Of a DNA stretch of 64,000 nucleotides, positions 42,074-50,285 are shown piece by piece. Under the pieces are notes generated by a model that did no database searches, had not been told where the DNA came from, and worked only from the letters and a program-made list of their open reading frames with translations. The stretch is from Peptococcaceae bacterium UBA5752 (GTDB lineage Bacteria > Bacillota > Dehalobacteriia > UBA4068). A program made the position numbers and the translations under genes. The stretch covers positions 17,130 through 81,129 of the forward strand of contig DIFI01000006.1 of the NCBI GenBank assembly GCA_002419055.1, read 5' to 3'. Numbering within the stretch: position 1 is the stretch's first letter; each line of letters starts with the position of its first letter.

Positions 42074-43804
42074 TCAACTGACAATTCGATAATATGCCCG
42101 CGCGGTAAGCATATAGACAAGGCCGTAGATAATAGCAAACGCCAGTATGGTAATGCCGGTGCAACTGATAAACAACGATATGTCGGTAAGGTTGAGCATC
42201 GCCAACAGCTTGGTAATAATTTTGAAGGCGAAGACGATGTGGACAACTGCCACAACCAGCGGCAAAAAGAAAACCGTCAATATCTGGCTGCGCACGAAGG
42301 ATTTGGTTTCCCCTCGGCTCATGCCTACCTTTTGCATGATCTCAAATCGCTGCTTGTCGTCGTAGCCTTCCGATATCTGTTTATAGTAAATGATTAGCAC
42401 TGTCGCCATTAAAAACAAGAGGCCGAGGAACATACCCAGGAAGAGAAATCCACCATAGAGAGAATAGACACTATCTGCCATCAAGCCGCGCGTCTCTGAC
42501 TCATAAGTATCGTATTGGCCGGCCAATTCGGTAGTCAGGCGATTTCTAATCGCATCAAGCAGTAGCGGCGGCGCGCCGTCGCTGCCGGGCAAATTGAAGC
42601 CGATATAAGCATTGGACGGATATTCCTGACCCTTATAACCGGGAATCTCGCCGGTCAAGGCTTTAGCCATTTTATCGCCGATAAACAAGCTTCTGTTCCA
42701 ATCGTCCTCTTCTTGATAGTATTGAAAGCTAACCATGTCTTCGGCGGTCAGGTTGTATTTGGCAGTTTCCTCTTCGACTATGCCTGTCAACTGCGGATAG
42801 GCCTCATCCTGACATTCATATAAATAAATTTGTACGTTGCGCGGATATACCATGTTGAGAGCGTCTTCCACGCCAATATACATACAAACGGTAGTCGATA
42901 CCATCACCAGTACCATAGTGCAAAGAATACATATACTGGCTAAACCGGCAGCATTTTGTTTCATACGGTAGAGCATGCCGGAAACAGAACTGAAATGACG
43001 CGGCTGATAGTAGTATTTTTTGTTGCGGCGCAGCATTTTCAGCCAGGCAATACTGCCGGCCGTGAACAGAAAATAAGTACCGATAATTACCAGTATAACA
43101 GCGATAAAGAACATGCCGATGGCTACCGTGGGAGATTTGATATACAATGCCAAAAAGTATCCTCCGCCCAATGTTAGTATGCCGATAACCACCAACGGCC
43201 ATTTGGTTTTAGGCTCCCGCTCACCGCTGTTGCCACCGTAAAGCAGCTCAATCGGCTTGGAAAGTTTTATCTGGAAAAGATTGAACAGCAAAATCAATAT
43301 AAATATGGCGCAAAACAGCACCAAAGTCATAATGACGGCTTGCCAGCTTATGGAAAACCCCAGTGGCACAGTAAAATCAAGCAGCCGATAAAGCAGCATG
43401 AAGACCAGCTTGGAAAAAAGAATACCAACCAAAAGTCCGCCAATCAAGCTGATGACGGTGACATAGATAGTCTCAAAGAACATTGCCTTGGCGATATGGC
43501 GCTTTTCCATGCCGAGGATATTGTAAAGCCCCAGCTCCTTTTTGCGCCGTTTGATCAAAAAGCTGTTGGTGTAAAAGAGAATGATAACCGCAAATATACC
43601 GATGACAACAGTACCAAATCCCATCATCGCGGTTATTGTGTTGGCGCCCTGCATCTGACTTAAGCCGGGATTGGAGGCTATAAATGCCATGATGTAAAAC
43701 ATGGCCACCGTGGCAATACAGGTCAGCAGATACGGAAGATAAAATTTGCCGTTTTTACGGATATTGCTGACAGCCAGTCTCGGGTAAAAAGCGCCCTTAC
43801 CCAT
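42074..43804 (-). CDS. BceB-like ABC transporter permease (FtsX family)
   Basis: Membrane subunit of a peptide-antibiotic sensing and detoxifying ABC transporter. Ten helices in the Bce arrangement: an N-terminal helix, FtsX block with FLIKRRKKELGLYNILGM, a large extracellular domain (about 300-420) between helices 7 and 8, and a C-terminal FtsX block. At 576 aa it is slightly shorter than B. subtilis BceB. The ATG at 43804 (GGTGG upstream) overlaps the ATPase stop by 8 bp, so the two are translationally coupled. Confidence 0.9.
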   Translation of the reverse strand: MGKGAFYPRLAVSNIRKNGKFYLPYLLTCIATVAMFYIMAFIASNPGLSQMQGANTITAMMGFGTVVIGIFAVIILFYTNSFLIKRRKKELGLYNILGMEKRHIAKAMFFETIYVTVISLIGGLLVGILFSKLVFMLLYRLLDFTVPLGFSISWQAVIMTLVLFCAIFILILLFNLFQIKLSKPIELLYGGNSGEREPKTKWPLVVIGILTLGGGYFLALYIKSPTVAIGMFFIAVILVIIGTYFLFTAGSIAWLKMLRRNKKYYYQPRHFSSVSGMLYRMKQNAAGLASICILCTMVLVMVSTTVCMYIGVEDALNMVYPRNVQIYLYECQDEAYPQLTGIVEEETAKYNLTAEDMVSFQYYQEEDDWNRSLFIGDKMAKALTGEIPGYKGQEYPSNAYIGFNLPGSDGAPPLLLDAIRNRLTTELAGQYDTYESETRGLMADSVYSLYGGFLFLGMFLGLLFLMATVLIIYYKQISEGYDDKQRFEIMQKVGMSRGETKSFVRSQILTVFFLPLVVAVVHIVFAFKIITKLLAMLNLTDISLFISCTGITILAFAIIYGLVYMLTARAYYRIVS

Positions 43805-44564
43805 GATGCTCACCACCTGTTGCGATAACGCTCAAGGTATCGGATATTTTTTGATACATCTGCTCTTGGGTCTGCGACGCCCGATACAATTGGTGAAACA
43901 CTTCGCCGTCGCGCAAAAACAGTATCCGTTTGGCGTGGCTGGCGGCCTTGACGCTGTGAGTGACCAACAAAATAGTCTGGCCTGCGGCGTTAATCTCGTC
44001 AAACAAACGCAACAAGCCATCAGAGGCATGGGAATCAAGCGCGCCGGTTGGCTCGTCGGCCAATACCAGCTGCGGCTTGGTAATCAGCGCCCTGGCGACT
44101 GCCGTCCGCTGTTTTTGCCCACCAGACACCTCATAGGGAAACTTGGCCAATATGTCGGTGATGCCAAGCTGCTGAGTAATTGGCAAAATACGCTCGTTCA
44201 TCTCATCGTAGCTTTTGCCTGCCAGTACCAGCGGCAGGTAGATATTATCCTCGACCGAGAAATTGTCGAGCAGGTTGAAATCCTGAAAGACGAAGCCGAG
44301 ATTATCACGGCGGAAGGCGGATATCTGCTGTTCGCTGATTGTTACAATACTTTTGCCCGACAATACCACCTCGCCGCTGCTAGGTTTGTCAAGTGAGGCA
44401 ATGATATTGAGCAGCGTCGTCTTACCGGAGCCCGACTCTCCCATAATGGCGATATATTCGCCCTGCTCTACTGAAAAAGATACGTTAGTCAGCGCCTGAA
44501 CTTTGTTGCCGCCAAATCGGGTGCTATAAATTTTCTTGATATTTTTAACTTCCAGTAATGTCAT
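43797..44564 (-). CDS. BceA-like ABC transporter ATPase
   Basis: ATP-binding subunit with Walker A GESGSGKTT, signature EVSGGQKQRTAVARAL, Walker B LVLADEPTGALD, and the H-loop LVTHS; the LLNIIASLDKPSSGEV and FQDFNLLD features place it in the MacB/LolD/BceA group. Start is the ATG at 44564, with GGAGG 8 bp upstream. It is the first gene of the transporter pair and has its own promoter and operator (44592-44669), between it and the kinase gene. Confidence 0.93.
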   Translation of the reverse strand: MTLLEVKNIKKIYSTRFGGNKVQALTNVSFSVEQGEYIAIMGESGSGKTTLLNIIASLDKPSSGEVVLSGKSIVTISEQQISAFRRDNLGFVFQDFNLLDNFSVEDNIYLPLVLAGKSYDEMNERILPITQQLGITDILAKFPYEVSGGQKQRTAVARALITKPQLVLADEPTGALDSHASDGLLRLFDEINAAGQTILLVTHSVKAASHAKRILFLRDGEVFHQLYRASQTQEQMYQKISDTLSVIATGGEHHG

Positions 44565-44591
44565 TGATCCAACCTCCAATAGCATTTTTCT

Positions 44592-44669
44592 GTTATATCA
44601 TAACAAAAGGCCGCTATGCGTGCCATAACTTTGGCTTACATTTCGGCCTTGTAACTTACATTATTGTCA
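44592..44669 (-). promoter_or_regulatory. Promoter with BceR-type operator
   Basis: On the minus strand TGACA-ATAA-TGTAA (44669-44656) fits the BceR-family binding consensus TNACA-N4-TGTAA. About 60 bp downstream an extended -10, TG-A-TATAAC (TATAAC at 44597-44592), precedes the ATPase gene. This is the layout of bceA promoters that are switched on by the cognate response regulator encoded upstream. Confidence 0.7.
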
Positions 44670-44690
44670 CATTTGATTTGCTCCTATTTA

Positions 44691-45671
44691 CTACTCAACC
44701 GCTATGGTGACGGTATCCAAACCGATCAAAACCTTGGTGCCTTTGCCAATTTTCGATTCAATGGTAATGGTATGCCCCAGCTTATCAAGTATCCGCTTCA
44801 CCAGATACAGTCCAATACCGGTTGATTTTTTATCGGCGCGCCCGTTGTAGCCTGTAAAGCCTTTTTCGAAAACGCGCGGCAAATCTTCGGCTGCAATGCC
44901 AATGCCGGTATCCTCAATAATTAAAGTTTTGCCTTCGCTATAGATAGAGATGCTGCCGGAGACGGTATATTTTAATGAGTTAGAAAGCAACTGCTCTACA
45001 ACATAGGTCAGCCACTTTTCGTCGCTCAATACGTCAATTCCGCTTGTCTGAAAATCAAGTCTGATTTTCTTCAATATGAAAAGCTGGGCGTATTTGCGCA
45101 CCGCCTGGCGCACAATCTCATCGAGCTGATAATTTTTTAAGACATAATCAGAGCTACTGCTGTCAAGACGCAAATACTGCAGAACCATCTCCACATATTG
45201 CTCTATTTTGAACAGCTCCACCAGCAGCGCATTGTTTTGCGGATTTTCGTTGGTCTGCAAAAGCAGCCTCATAGCGGCGATCGGCGTTTTTATCTGGTGG
45301 GCCCACAGCGTATAGTAATTAACCAATTCGCTTTTATCGTTGTCGGCTGCCGATGCGATACGCATCTTTTCATCGTAGAGATTATGGATTAGCTGCTGAT
45401 AATCCTGCTCTAACAGACCTTTGGGCAACGGCAGTTCTTCAATACTCCAAGTAATACGGGAAAACATGGCGGTAAGCATACGGTGGCGTTTTAAATATGA
45501 TAAATAGCCGATCCCAAACAGTAACACGCCAATAAATAAGCAGATTATAGTCGCGTAACCTATTGCATTAAGAGGCAGCCGATAGAGATAAAACACCAGC
45601 GCGAATACAGCAATAAACGAGCAAAGCAATATAATTATTTTTATATGCCTCTTGAGATAGTATAAAAACAT
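44691..45671 (-). CDS. BceS-like intramembrane-sensing histidine kinase
   Basis: 326 residues: two N-terminal membrane helices (about 11-30 and 38-58) separated by only a few residues, so no extracellular sensor, which is typical of Bce kinases that read out transporter activity. The dimerisation/phospho-acceptor motif WAHQIKTPIAAM gives His125; catalytic boxes are LLSNSLKYT (N), EDTGIGIA (G1) and TGIGLYLVKR (G2). ATG with GGTGAAG upstream. It follows the response regulator with a 4-bp gap. Confidence 0.92.
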   Translation of the reverse strand: MFLYYLKRHIKIIILLCSFIAVFALVFYLYRLPLNAIGYATIICLFIGVLLFGIGYLSYLKRHRMLTAMFSRITWSIEELPLPKGLLEQDYQQLIHNLYDEKMRIASAADNDKSELVNYYTLWAHQIKTPIAAMRLLLQTNENPQNNALLVELFKIEQYVEMVLQYLRLDSSSSDYVLKNYQLDEIVRQAVRKYAQLFILKKIRLDFQTSGIDVLSDEKWLTYVVEQLLSNSLKYTVSGSISIYSEGKTLIIEDTGIGIAAEDLPRVFEKGFTGYNGRADKKSTGIGLYLVKRILDKLGHTITIESKIGKGTKVLIGLDTVTIAVE

Positions 45672-45675
45672 CTCT

Positions 45676-46347
45676 TCACCCCACTAAATAGCCGAGGCCT
45701 TTTTTAGTTGCGATAAAATCTGTCAGTCCGGCAGCTTCTAACTTGCGGCGCAGGCGCGTGATGCTGACTGTCAAGGTATTTTCGTCTACAAAGCTGTCGC
45801 TTTCCCACAAACGCGTCATGATCGCCTCTCGGCTGACAATGCTGCCCTTGTTCTCCATCAGCAACTGCAATATTTTGCAGTCGTTTTTGCTAAGTTCTAT
45901 CTTCTCATTATGATAACTCAGCGTAGCATCACCAATATTGAATACCGCGCCGTCACACTCCAACAGCTGGCTCACGCCGCCAAAATCATAAGTGCGGCGC
46001 AGCAGTGCCTGTACTTTAGCTGTTAGTACGGAGAGATCAAAAGGCTTGGGTATAAAATCGTCGCCGCCCATATTGATAGCCATGACGATATTCATATTGT
46101 CAGAAGTGGAGGAAATGAAGATAATCGGCACTTTTGACACCTGGCGGATTTGATTGCACCAATAGTAGCCGTTAAAAAACGGCAAGGAAATGTCCAGCAA
46201 CACCAACTGCGGGTCGAAATTGACAAACTCGGCCATAACGCTGCTGAAATCCTCAATGCATTTGGCCTCGCAACCCCAGGTAGATATATGTTTTTTTATC
46301 GCGTCTGCAATAACGCTGTCATCCTCAATAATCAAAATCCGATGCAT
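45676..46347 (-). CDS. BceR-like OmpR-family response regulator
   Basis: Receiver domain with the acidic pocket IIEDD, phospho-acceptor Asp52 in LVLLDISLP, FISSTSD and the conserved Lys in FIPKPFD, then a winged-helix DNA-binding domain (LSKNDCKILQLLMENKGSIVSREAIMTRLWESDSFVDENTLTVSITRLRRKLE). The ATG at 46347 has GAGAGG at 6 bp; an upstream in-frame start at 46398 adds an unlikely leader. First gene of the regulator-kinase-ATPase-permease cluster; expected to bind the operator before the ATPase gene. Confidence 0.93.
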   Translation of the reverse strand: MHRILIIEDDSVIADAIKKHISTWGCEAKCIEDFSSVMAEFVNFDPQLVLLDISLPFFNGYYWCNQIRQVSKVPIIFISSTSDNMNIVMAINMGGDDFIPKPFDLSVLTAKVQALLRRTYDFGGVSQLLECDGAVFNIGDATLSYHNEKIELSKNDCKILQLLMENKGSIVSREAIMTRLWESDSFVDENTLTVSITRLRRKLEAAGLTDFIATKKGLGYLVG

Positions 46348-46636
46348 TAGGTTTCCTCTCGATCTTAACTTGTTATATATATTTCCATTATTTACCAAAG
46401 TATATCATTAATTCATATTATTAAACAAGTTAGTATTAACCATTCATGTTTTAAAAAGAAAGATAAATCCAAGCTTACAATAACAATAACTTAATTTTGT
46501 ATCCTTGAAATTTAAATATAAATATAACCATAAATTGTTAATTTTAATACAATAGAAAACATGAAGCTTAAGAATTGGAAGAATTTACATTTTATCTTTT
46601 GGGAACAAACAACTATAATTATCGCAAGGAGGTTGT

Positions 46637-46669
46637 ATGCAAGAAAAAATTCCAAGAACAAGGAGGTAA
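46637..46669 (+). CDS. Ten-residue leader peptide
   Basis: ATG 46637 follows a perfect AAGGAGG (46626-46632) at 4 bp and reads MQEKIPRTRR then TAA. The last codons AGG AGG TAA are themselves a second perfect AAGGAGG (46660-46666), and a third (46696-46702) drives the CAP gene. The ArgArg-stop ending uses two rare AGG codons. Likely a regulatory upstream frame rather than a functional peptide. Confidence 0.45.
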   Translation: MQEKIPRTRR

Positions 46670-46710
46670 TTAAGAAAACCATTACAAAGAATTCCAAGGA
46701 GGTACCAAAA

Positions 46711-47892
46711 ATGAAAAAACGTATTTTGTTATTGGCGGTATTAATATTTGCCCTCAGCATAGCAATAAGTGCTTCAGCGGCTTGCGGAGGACAATATTCG
46801 TCTAATACCGGCTGCACCGGTTCAACCTGTGACACTTGTACTAACTGCAATACGGCGGTTTCCGATTGTACTTCACCTACTGATGACGAAACACTTAACA
46901 ACAGCCTTGCAAATTACTTAGGAAATTATGATAACTATACCAGTTTTTTCAGTTCTTTAAATAACGGAACTTGTCCGACAACGTCGTGGACGGCAGATTA
47001 CAGTAACCTTTATGCTGCGTTAAACGATGCCACAACCAGTGATTTCAGTGGATGCTGGTACAACTGCACCGCCAACGACAGCGCAAACACCTGCGCTTCC
47101 GGCAACTGTGCCAATACTGGTACAGGCACGAGCACCGGTACAGACAGCGATACTTCAACTTGCAGCAATACAAGCACCTGCACCTCCGGCAACTGCAACG
47201 ATACCAGTGCAGCCACCGATGCTGCAGCTTGTGAGAATGGTGCATGCGATACTGTAAACACCTGCTCAAACAACTGCTTTGCGAAACTCTGCAATACACT
47301 GAACCTCTCGTCCGGGACGCTGTGCAATTTACGAAATTACCTACCCAGTGACTGTGGCTATCAGTATTGGTATGAACTCTGCCAACCGCAGACCTCAGAT
47401 GAGCCTGCGGAGGATACATCTAATACTCCGAGCGATACTCCGAGCGATACTCCTAGTGATACTCCTAGCGATACAACCACACCACCTACTGATACGACAA
47501 TATCAAACCAAATAGACAACCTCACCTATGAGCAACAGGTGGTACAGCTTGTCAATAAGCAACGAGCAGCTTACGGCCTGTCACCTTTGACACTGAACAC
47601 TAATTTGTCTAATGTAGCTAGAGCTAAATCTCAGGATATGCACGACAACAACTATTTTGATCACAACAGCCCGACCTATGGTTCGCCTTTTGAAATGATG
47701 ACTGCCTTTGGCATTTCCTATAGTTCAGCCGGAGAAAACATCGCCATGGGTTATGCAACACCTCAGGCTGTAATGGACGGATGGATGAACTCCCCCGGAC
47801 ATAGAGCAAACATATTAAACTCCTCTTACACTCAAATAGGTGTTGGCTATGTTACTGACGGAAATTACTGGACACAAGAGTTTATAGGATAA
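46711..47892 (+). CDS. Secreted CAP/SCP-domain protein with Cys/Thr-rich linker
   Basis: 393 residues. A signal peptide (KKRILLLAVLIFALSIAISASA) is followed by a cysteine-, Asn- and Thr-rich low-complexity region (CGGQYSSNTGCTGSTCDTCTNC), a run of TPSDTPSD repeats, and a C-terminal CAP domain (about 268-393) with VVQLVNKQRAAYGLSPLTLN, MHDNNYFDHNSP, AGENIAMGY and WMNSPGHRANIL, as in the YkwD family often linked to spores and cell walls. About 20 cysteines suggest disulfide cross-linking outside the cell. Start ATG 46711, AAGGAGG at 8 bp; an open frame extends upstream but without a start. Confidence 0.88.
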   Translation: MKKRILLLAVLIFALSIAISASAACGGQYSSNTGCTGSTCDTCTNCNTAVSDCTSPTDDETLNNSLANYLGNYDNYTSFFSSLNNGTCPTTSWTADYSNLYAALNDATTSDFSGCWYNCTANDSANTCASGNCANTGTGTSTGTDSDTSTCSNTSTCTSGNCNDTSAATDAAACENGACDTVNTCSNNCFAKLCNTLNLSSGTLCNLRNYLPSDCGYQYWYELCQPQTSDEPAEDTSNTPSDTPSDTPSDTPSDTTTPPTDTTISNQIDNLTYEQQVVQLVNKQRAAYGLSPLTLNTNLSNVARAKSQDMHDNNYFDHNSPTYGSPFEMMTAFGISYSSAGENIAMGYATPQAVMDGWMNSPGHRANILNSSYTQIGVGYVTDGNYWTQEFIG

Positions 47893-47927
47893 AATATAAT
47901 ATAATAAACTAAAACTTAAAATGTAAT

Positions 47928-47957
47928 AAAAAACCGTACTTTTTTGTACGGTTTTTT
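47928..47957 (+). terminator. Terminator of the CAP gene
   Basis: 12-bp stem AAAAAACCGTAC / GTACGGTTTTTT (47928-47939 with 47946-47957), 6-base loop. Confidence 0.92.
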
Positions 47958-48017
47958 ATTTATTTAACATCTTCATAAAAACATTTTTAACCAGCGCATT
48001 CGGAGTACTATCAACTC

Positions 48018-49334
48018 CTATTGCCATCGCGTATTTTTCTTAGGTTCATATTTTTTGGGTTCATTTGTCCTTCGTTCTCTTCTTATTTTACCGGTATTAT
48101 CTGTTTTGGCAGCTTTGTTTCGAGGAAGGTTGGAAGAGGAAGTTCTTGATGTTGCATATCTCCTGCTTGGTATTACCTTTGGTGTTATTGTTGTATCAAT
48201 TAATGGGTAGGGATGATTTTTTACTTCTGTGATCGATTTAGATATTAGCTTTTGGATGTCACGCAACAAGGGTTTTTCCTCATAATCACAAAATGAAATT
48301 GCTGTACCTCCAAGACCGGCCCTACCTGTCCGCCCAATTCTATGAACATAGGTCTCGGGCACCGCAGGCAAATCATAATTGATCACGTGAGAAAGCTCTT
48401 CTATATCTATCCCGCGAGCCGCTATATCTGTTGCAACCAGTATTCTGGTTTTTCTTTCTTTAAAATTATTTAAAGCTAATTGCCTGGCGGTTTGCGATTT
48501 GTTGCCGTGAATAGCTTGTGCCTTCAGCCCTTCTTTTTCTAATGCTTTAACTATTTTATCTGCTCCATACTTTGTTCTTGAAAATACCAGGGCAGAAATA
48601 ATCTCTTTGTTTTTTAATAAGTGAATCAGCAGGCTTGTCTTATTAACTTTGTCTACATAATAAAATTCTTGTTCCACAATATCGACGGTAGATGCAACAG
48701 GTGTAATCTCCACTTTTACAGGGTCTATTAAAATCGAATTTACAAGCTTTGCTATTTCCGCAGGCATAGTAGCCGAAAAACACATTGTTTGTCTTTTTTG
48801 AGGCAGATAGGTAATTATTTTTTTTACATCGGTGAGCATTCCCATATCCAGCATTAAATCTGCCTCGTCAAGTACAAAGTATTTCACTTGCGTCAAGCTA
48901 ATAAATTCTTGATTTATTAGATCCAAAAGTCTGCCGGGAGTTGCTACTAAAATATCTATACCTTTTCCTAAGTCTCTTGTTTGCGGCTGTTGGCTCACGC
49001 CACCATAAATAACCAGCGTCTTTAGACTTAAATATCTTCCATAGGCTTTAAAACTAGCTGCTATTTGGATGGCCAATTCTCTTGTTGGAGCTAATATTAA
49101 AGCTTTTATTTGTTTGCGATCTTTAGTGGACCTTTGATCATATGATAACCCTTGTAATATAGGGATAGCGAAAGCCGCAGTTTTCCCTGTGCCTGTTTGA
49201 GCGCATCCTAATAAATCACACCCTTCTAGCAGCGGCGGAATAGCCTTAGCTTGAATTGGAGTAGGCTGAGAATACCCTTCATTTTTTAAAGCCCTCTGAA
49301 TTGGCTCAATTAAATTTAAATTCGCAATTAACAA
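48018..49334 (-). CDS. DEAD-box ATP-dependent RNA helicase
   Basis: SF2 RNA helicase with Q-motif (GYSQPTPIQ), Walker A AQTGTGKT, PTREL, DEAD variant VLDEADLMLD, SAT (CFSATMP), ATDIAARGID and HRIGRTGRAG, then a basic C-terminal tail of about 65 residues (NLPRNKAAKTDN...). Start is most likely the TTG at 49334: AAAGGAG is 5 bp upstream, and the protein then begins LIANLNLIEPIQRALKNEGY as in other DEAD proteins. A longer frame opens at 49397. The mRNA leader carries copy 2 of the structured repeat. Role likely RNA unwinding in ribosome assembly or cold adaptation. Confidence 0.92.
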   Translation of the reverse strand: MLIANLNLIEPIQRALKNEGYSQPTPIQAKAIPPLLEGCDLLGCAQTGTGKTAAFAIPILQGLSYDQRSTKDRKQIKALILAPTRELAIQIAASFKAYGRYLSLKTLVIYGGVSQQPQTRDLGKGIDILVATPGRLLDLINQEFISLTQVKYFVLDEADLMLDMGMLTDVKKIITYLPQKRQTMCFSATMPAEIAKLVNSILIDPVKVEITPVASTVDIVEQEFYYVDKVNKTSLLIHLLKNKEIISALVFSRTKYGADKIVKALEKEGLKAQAIHGNKSQTARQLALNNFKERKTRILVATDIAARGIDIEELSHVINYDLPAVPETYVHRIGRTGRAGLGGTAISFCDYEEKPLLRDIQKLISKSITEVKNHPYPLIDTTITPKVIPSRRYATSRTSSSNLPRNKAAKTDNTGKIRRERRTNEPKKYEPKKNTRWQ

Positions 49335-49400
49335 TTTTTCTCCTTTGGTTAGATATCGATTTGGGATCACTTCCACATGATTATGTATATATATCATTTG

Positions 49401-49510
49401 TATTATATCATATCCGCTGACGCGGATATTGCTTGCTTTTCCCTCACGGGAAAAGCTTAAGCTTAAATAGACGCTCAGTCGCCTGTGACTGTGCAGCTAT
49501 TATATCATAT
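49401..49510 (-). repeat. Structured intergenic repeat, copy 2
   Basis: 110 bp flanked by perfect 13-bp direct repeats TATTATATCATAT (49401-49413 and 49498-49510); on the minus strand each reads ATATGATATAATA, an extended -10. Three perfect hairpins lie inside: ATATCCGC/GCGGATAT (49410-49417 with 49422-49429), GCTTTTCCC/GGGAAAAGC (49435-49443 with 49448-49456) and CAGTC/GACTG (49476-49480 with 49487-49491). Conserved single-stranded blocks shared with copy 1 at 11969 include TGCACA and TGAGCGTCTATTT (minus strand). Confidence 0.75.
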
Positions 49511-49637
49511 ATTTTAATGAGCTGTTATTATTTTCAAATATCTGCTCATGCTTTTGATATTATATACAGCTTTAACATTTTCCAACCTTAATAAAGATGC
49601 CGACGTTATTACAGTTTAATGTCTCACTTAATACCAT
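49511..49637 (+). other. Intergenic, nothing recognised
   Basis: AT-rich spacer between copy 2 of the repeat and the LRR-like fragment. No open frame with a ribosome site. Confidence 0.4.
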
Positions 49638-49787
49638 CCGAACATCGTGCCTAAAGGTCTGATCGGCGCGGAAATAGCAGATTTAAAATTGATATGGCTT
49701 ACCAATAATCAGATCATCAATACTGATTTTATGCAGGCGTTTATAATTTGTTTGCAGAAAATGAAATGTTTATCAGTTATGTTTTGA
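49638..49787 (+). pseudogene. Possible leucine-rich-repeat gene fragment
   Basis: This otherwise empty stretch translates in one frame to a 49-residue segment containing KGLIGAEIADLKLIWLTNNQI, which has the spacing of an LRR unit (L-x-G-x-I-x-x-L-x-x-L-x-x-L-x-L-x-x-N-x-I). There is no start codon with a ribosome site and a stop follows soon. It may be the relic of a surface LRR protein. A single unit is weak evidence. Confidence 0.25.
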
Positions 49788-49915
49788 CGAATTGCCAATA
49801 CTTTTTATTAGGCATTATTTGCCTTGATTTTGGATATCGTAACAACAGTTTTCAGAACCATAAAATCAAAATAATAATACTATTGGCCGTTAACTGAAAG
49901 GGGATGAGAAGGGAT

Positions 49916-49949
49916 AAAAAAAAGACTATAACCGAAAGATTATTAGTCT
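49916..49949 (-). terminator. Terminator of the cysteine-repeat gene
   Basis: Hairpin AGACTATAA (49923-49931) with TTATTAGTCT (49940-49949), one bulged base; leftward it is followed by eight T (49923-49916). Located 68 bp past the stop. Confidence 0.75.
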
Positions 49950-50017
49950 AAAGATATTAACCATTTTTATGTTTATATTATTTCAGCATAATCAACAAAC
50001 GCATGAACATTAAATAA

Positions 50018-50203
50018 TCAACAGCCAAAACGGCCAAAACAGCCAAAACAGCCACAAAGGCCAAAACAGCCACAAAAGTCAAAACAGCCACAACGGTTAC
50101 AACAGTCACAACAGTCACAACGGTTACAACGGTTACAACGGTTACAACGGTTACAACGGTCACAACGGTCACAACGATCACAACGGCAAGAGTTTCTGCA
50201 CAT
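50018..50203 (-). CDS. Cysteine-repeat miniprotein, 61 aa, 36% Cys
   Basis: The ATG at 50203 has AGGAG 8 bp upstream. The product contains 22 cysteines in 61 residues: a run of CDRC/CNRC units (Cys every third residue, residues 8-29), then CDCCDCCNRC, then a Gly/Phe/Cys tail (CGCFDFCGCFGLCGCFGCFGRFGC). It has no signal peptide. Such density is seen in metallothioneins and in some cysteine-rich spore coat or exosporium proteins, but the repeat matches none I recognise. It has a candidate promoter (50256-50285) and terminator (49916-49949), so it is an autonomous gene. Another frame through the same repeat lacks a ribosome site. Confidence 0.6.
   Translation of the reverse strand: MCRNSCRCDRCDRCDRCNRCNRCNRCNRCDCCDCCNRCGCFDFCGCFGLCGCFGCFGRFGC
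50030..50190 (-). repeat. 9-bp period minisatellite
   Basis: Tandem 9-bp units (plus-strand forms GTTACAACG, GTCACAACG, GCCAAAACA and relatives) encode the Cys repeats. The central four GTTACAACG units are identical. Confidence 0.8.
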
Positions 50204-50255
50204 ATTAAACACTCCTTTTCTGCTATCAATTTATCTGATTTGTTCTTACCATTAT

Positions 50256-50285
50256 ATTATATGCTTAAAATTAACATATTGTCAG
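50256..50285 (-). promoter_or_regulatory. Candidate promoter of the cysteine-repeat gene
   Basis: Minus-strand CTGACA (50285-50280) and TATAAT (50261-50256), 18-bp spacer. The -10 region also reads CATATAATA, which fits the sporulation sigma-K -10 pattern CATA-N3-TA; either reading is possible. Confidence 0.45.

Noticed and set aside
50030..50190. Regular short repeats that could suggest a CRISPR array
   Set aside because: Period is 9 bp with no spacers; it is a coding minisatellite.
49978..50229. 83-codon Val/Thr-repeat frame overlapping the cysteine-repeat gene
   Set aside because: Same 9-bp minisatellite in another frame; starts at a TTG before the ribosome site, whereas AGGAG is correctly spaced for the Cys frame.
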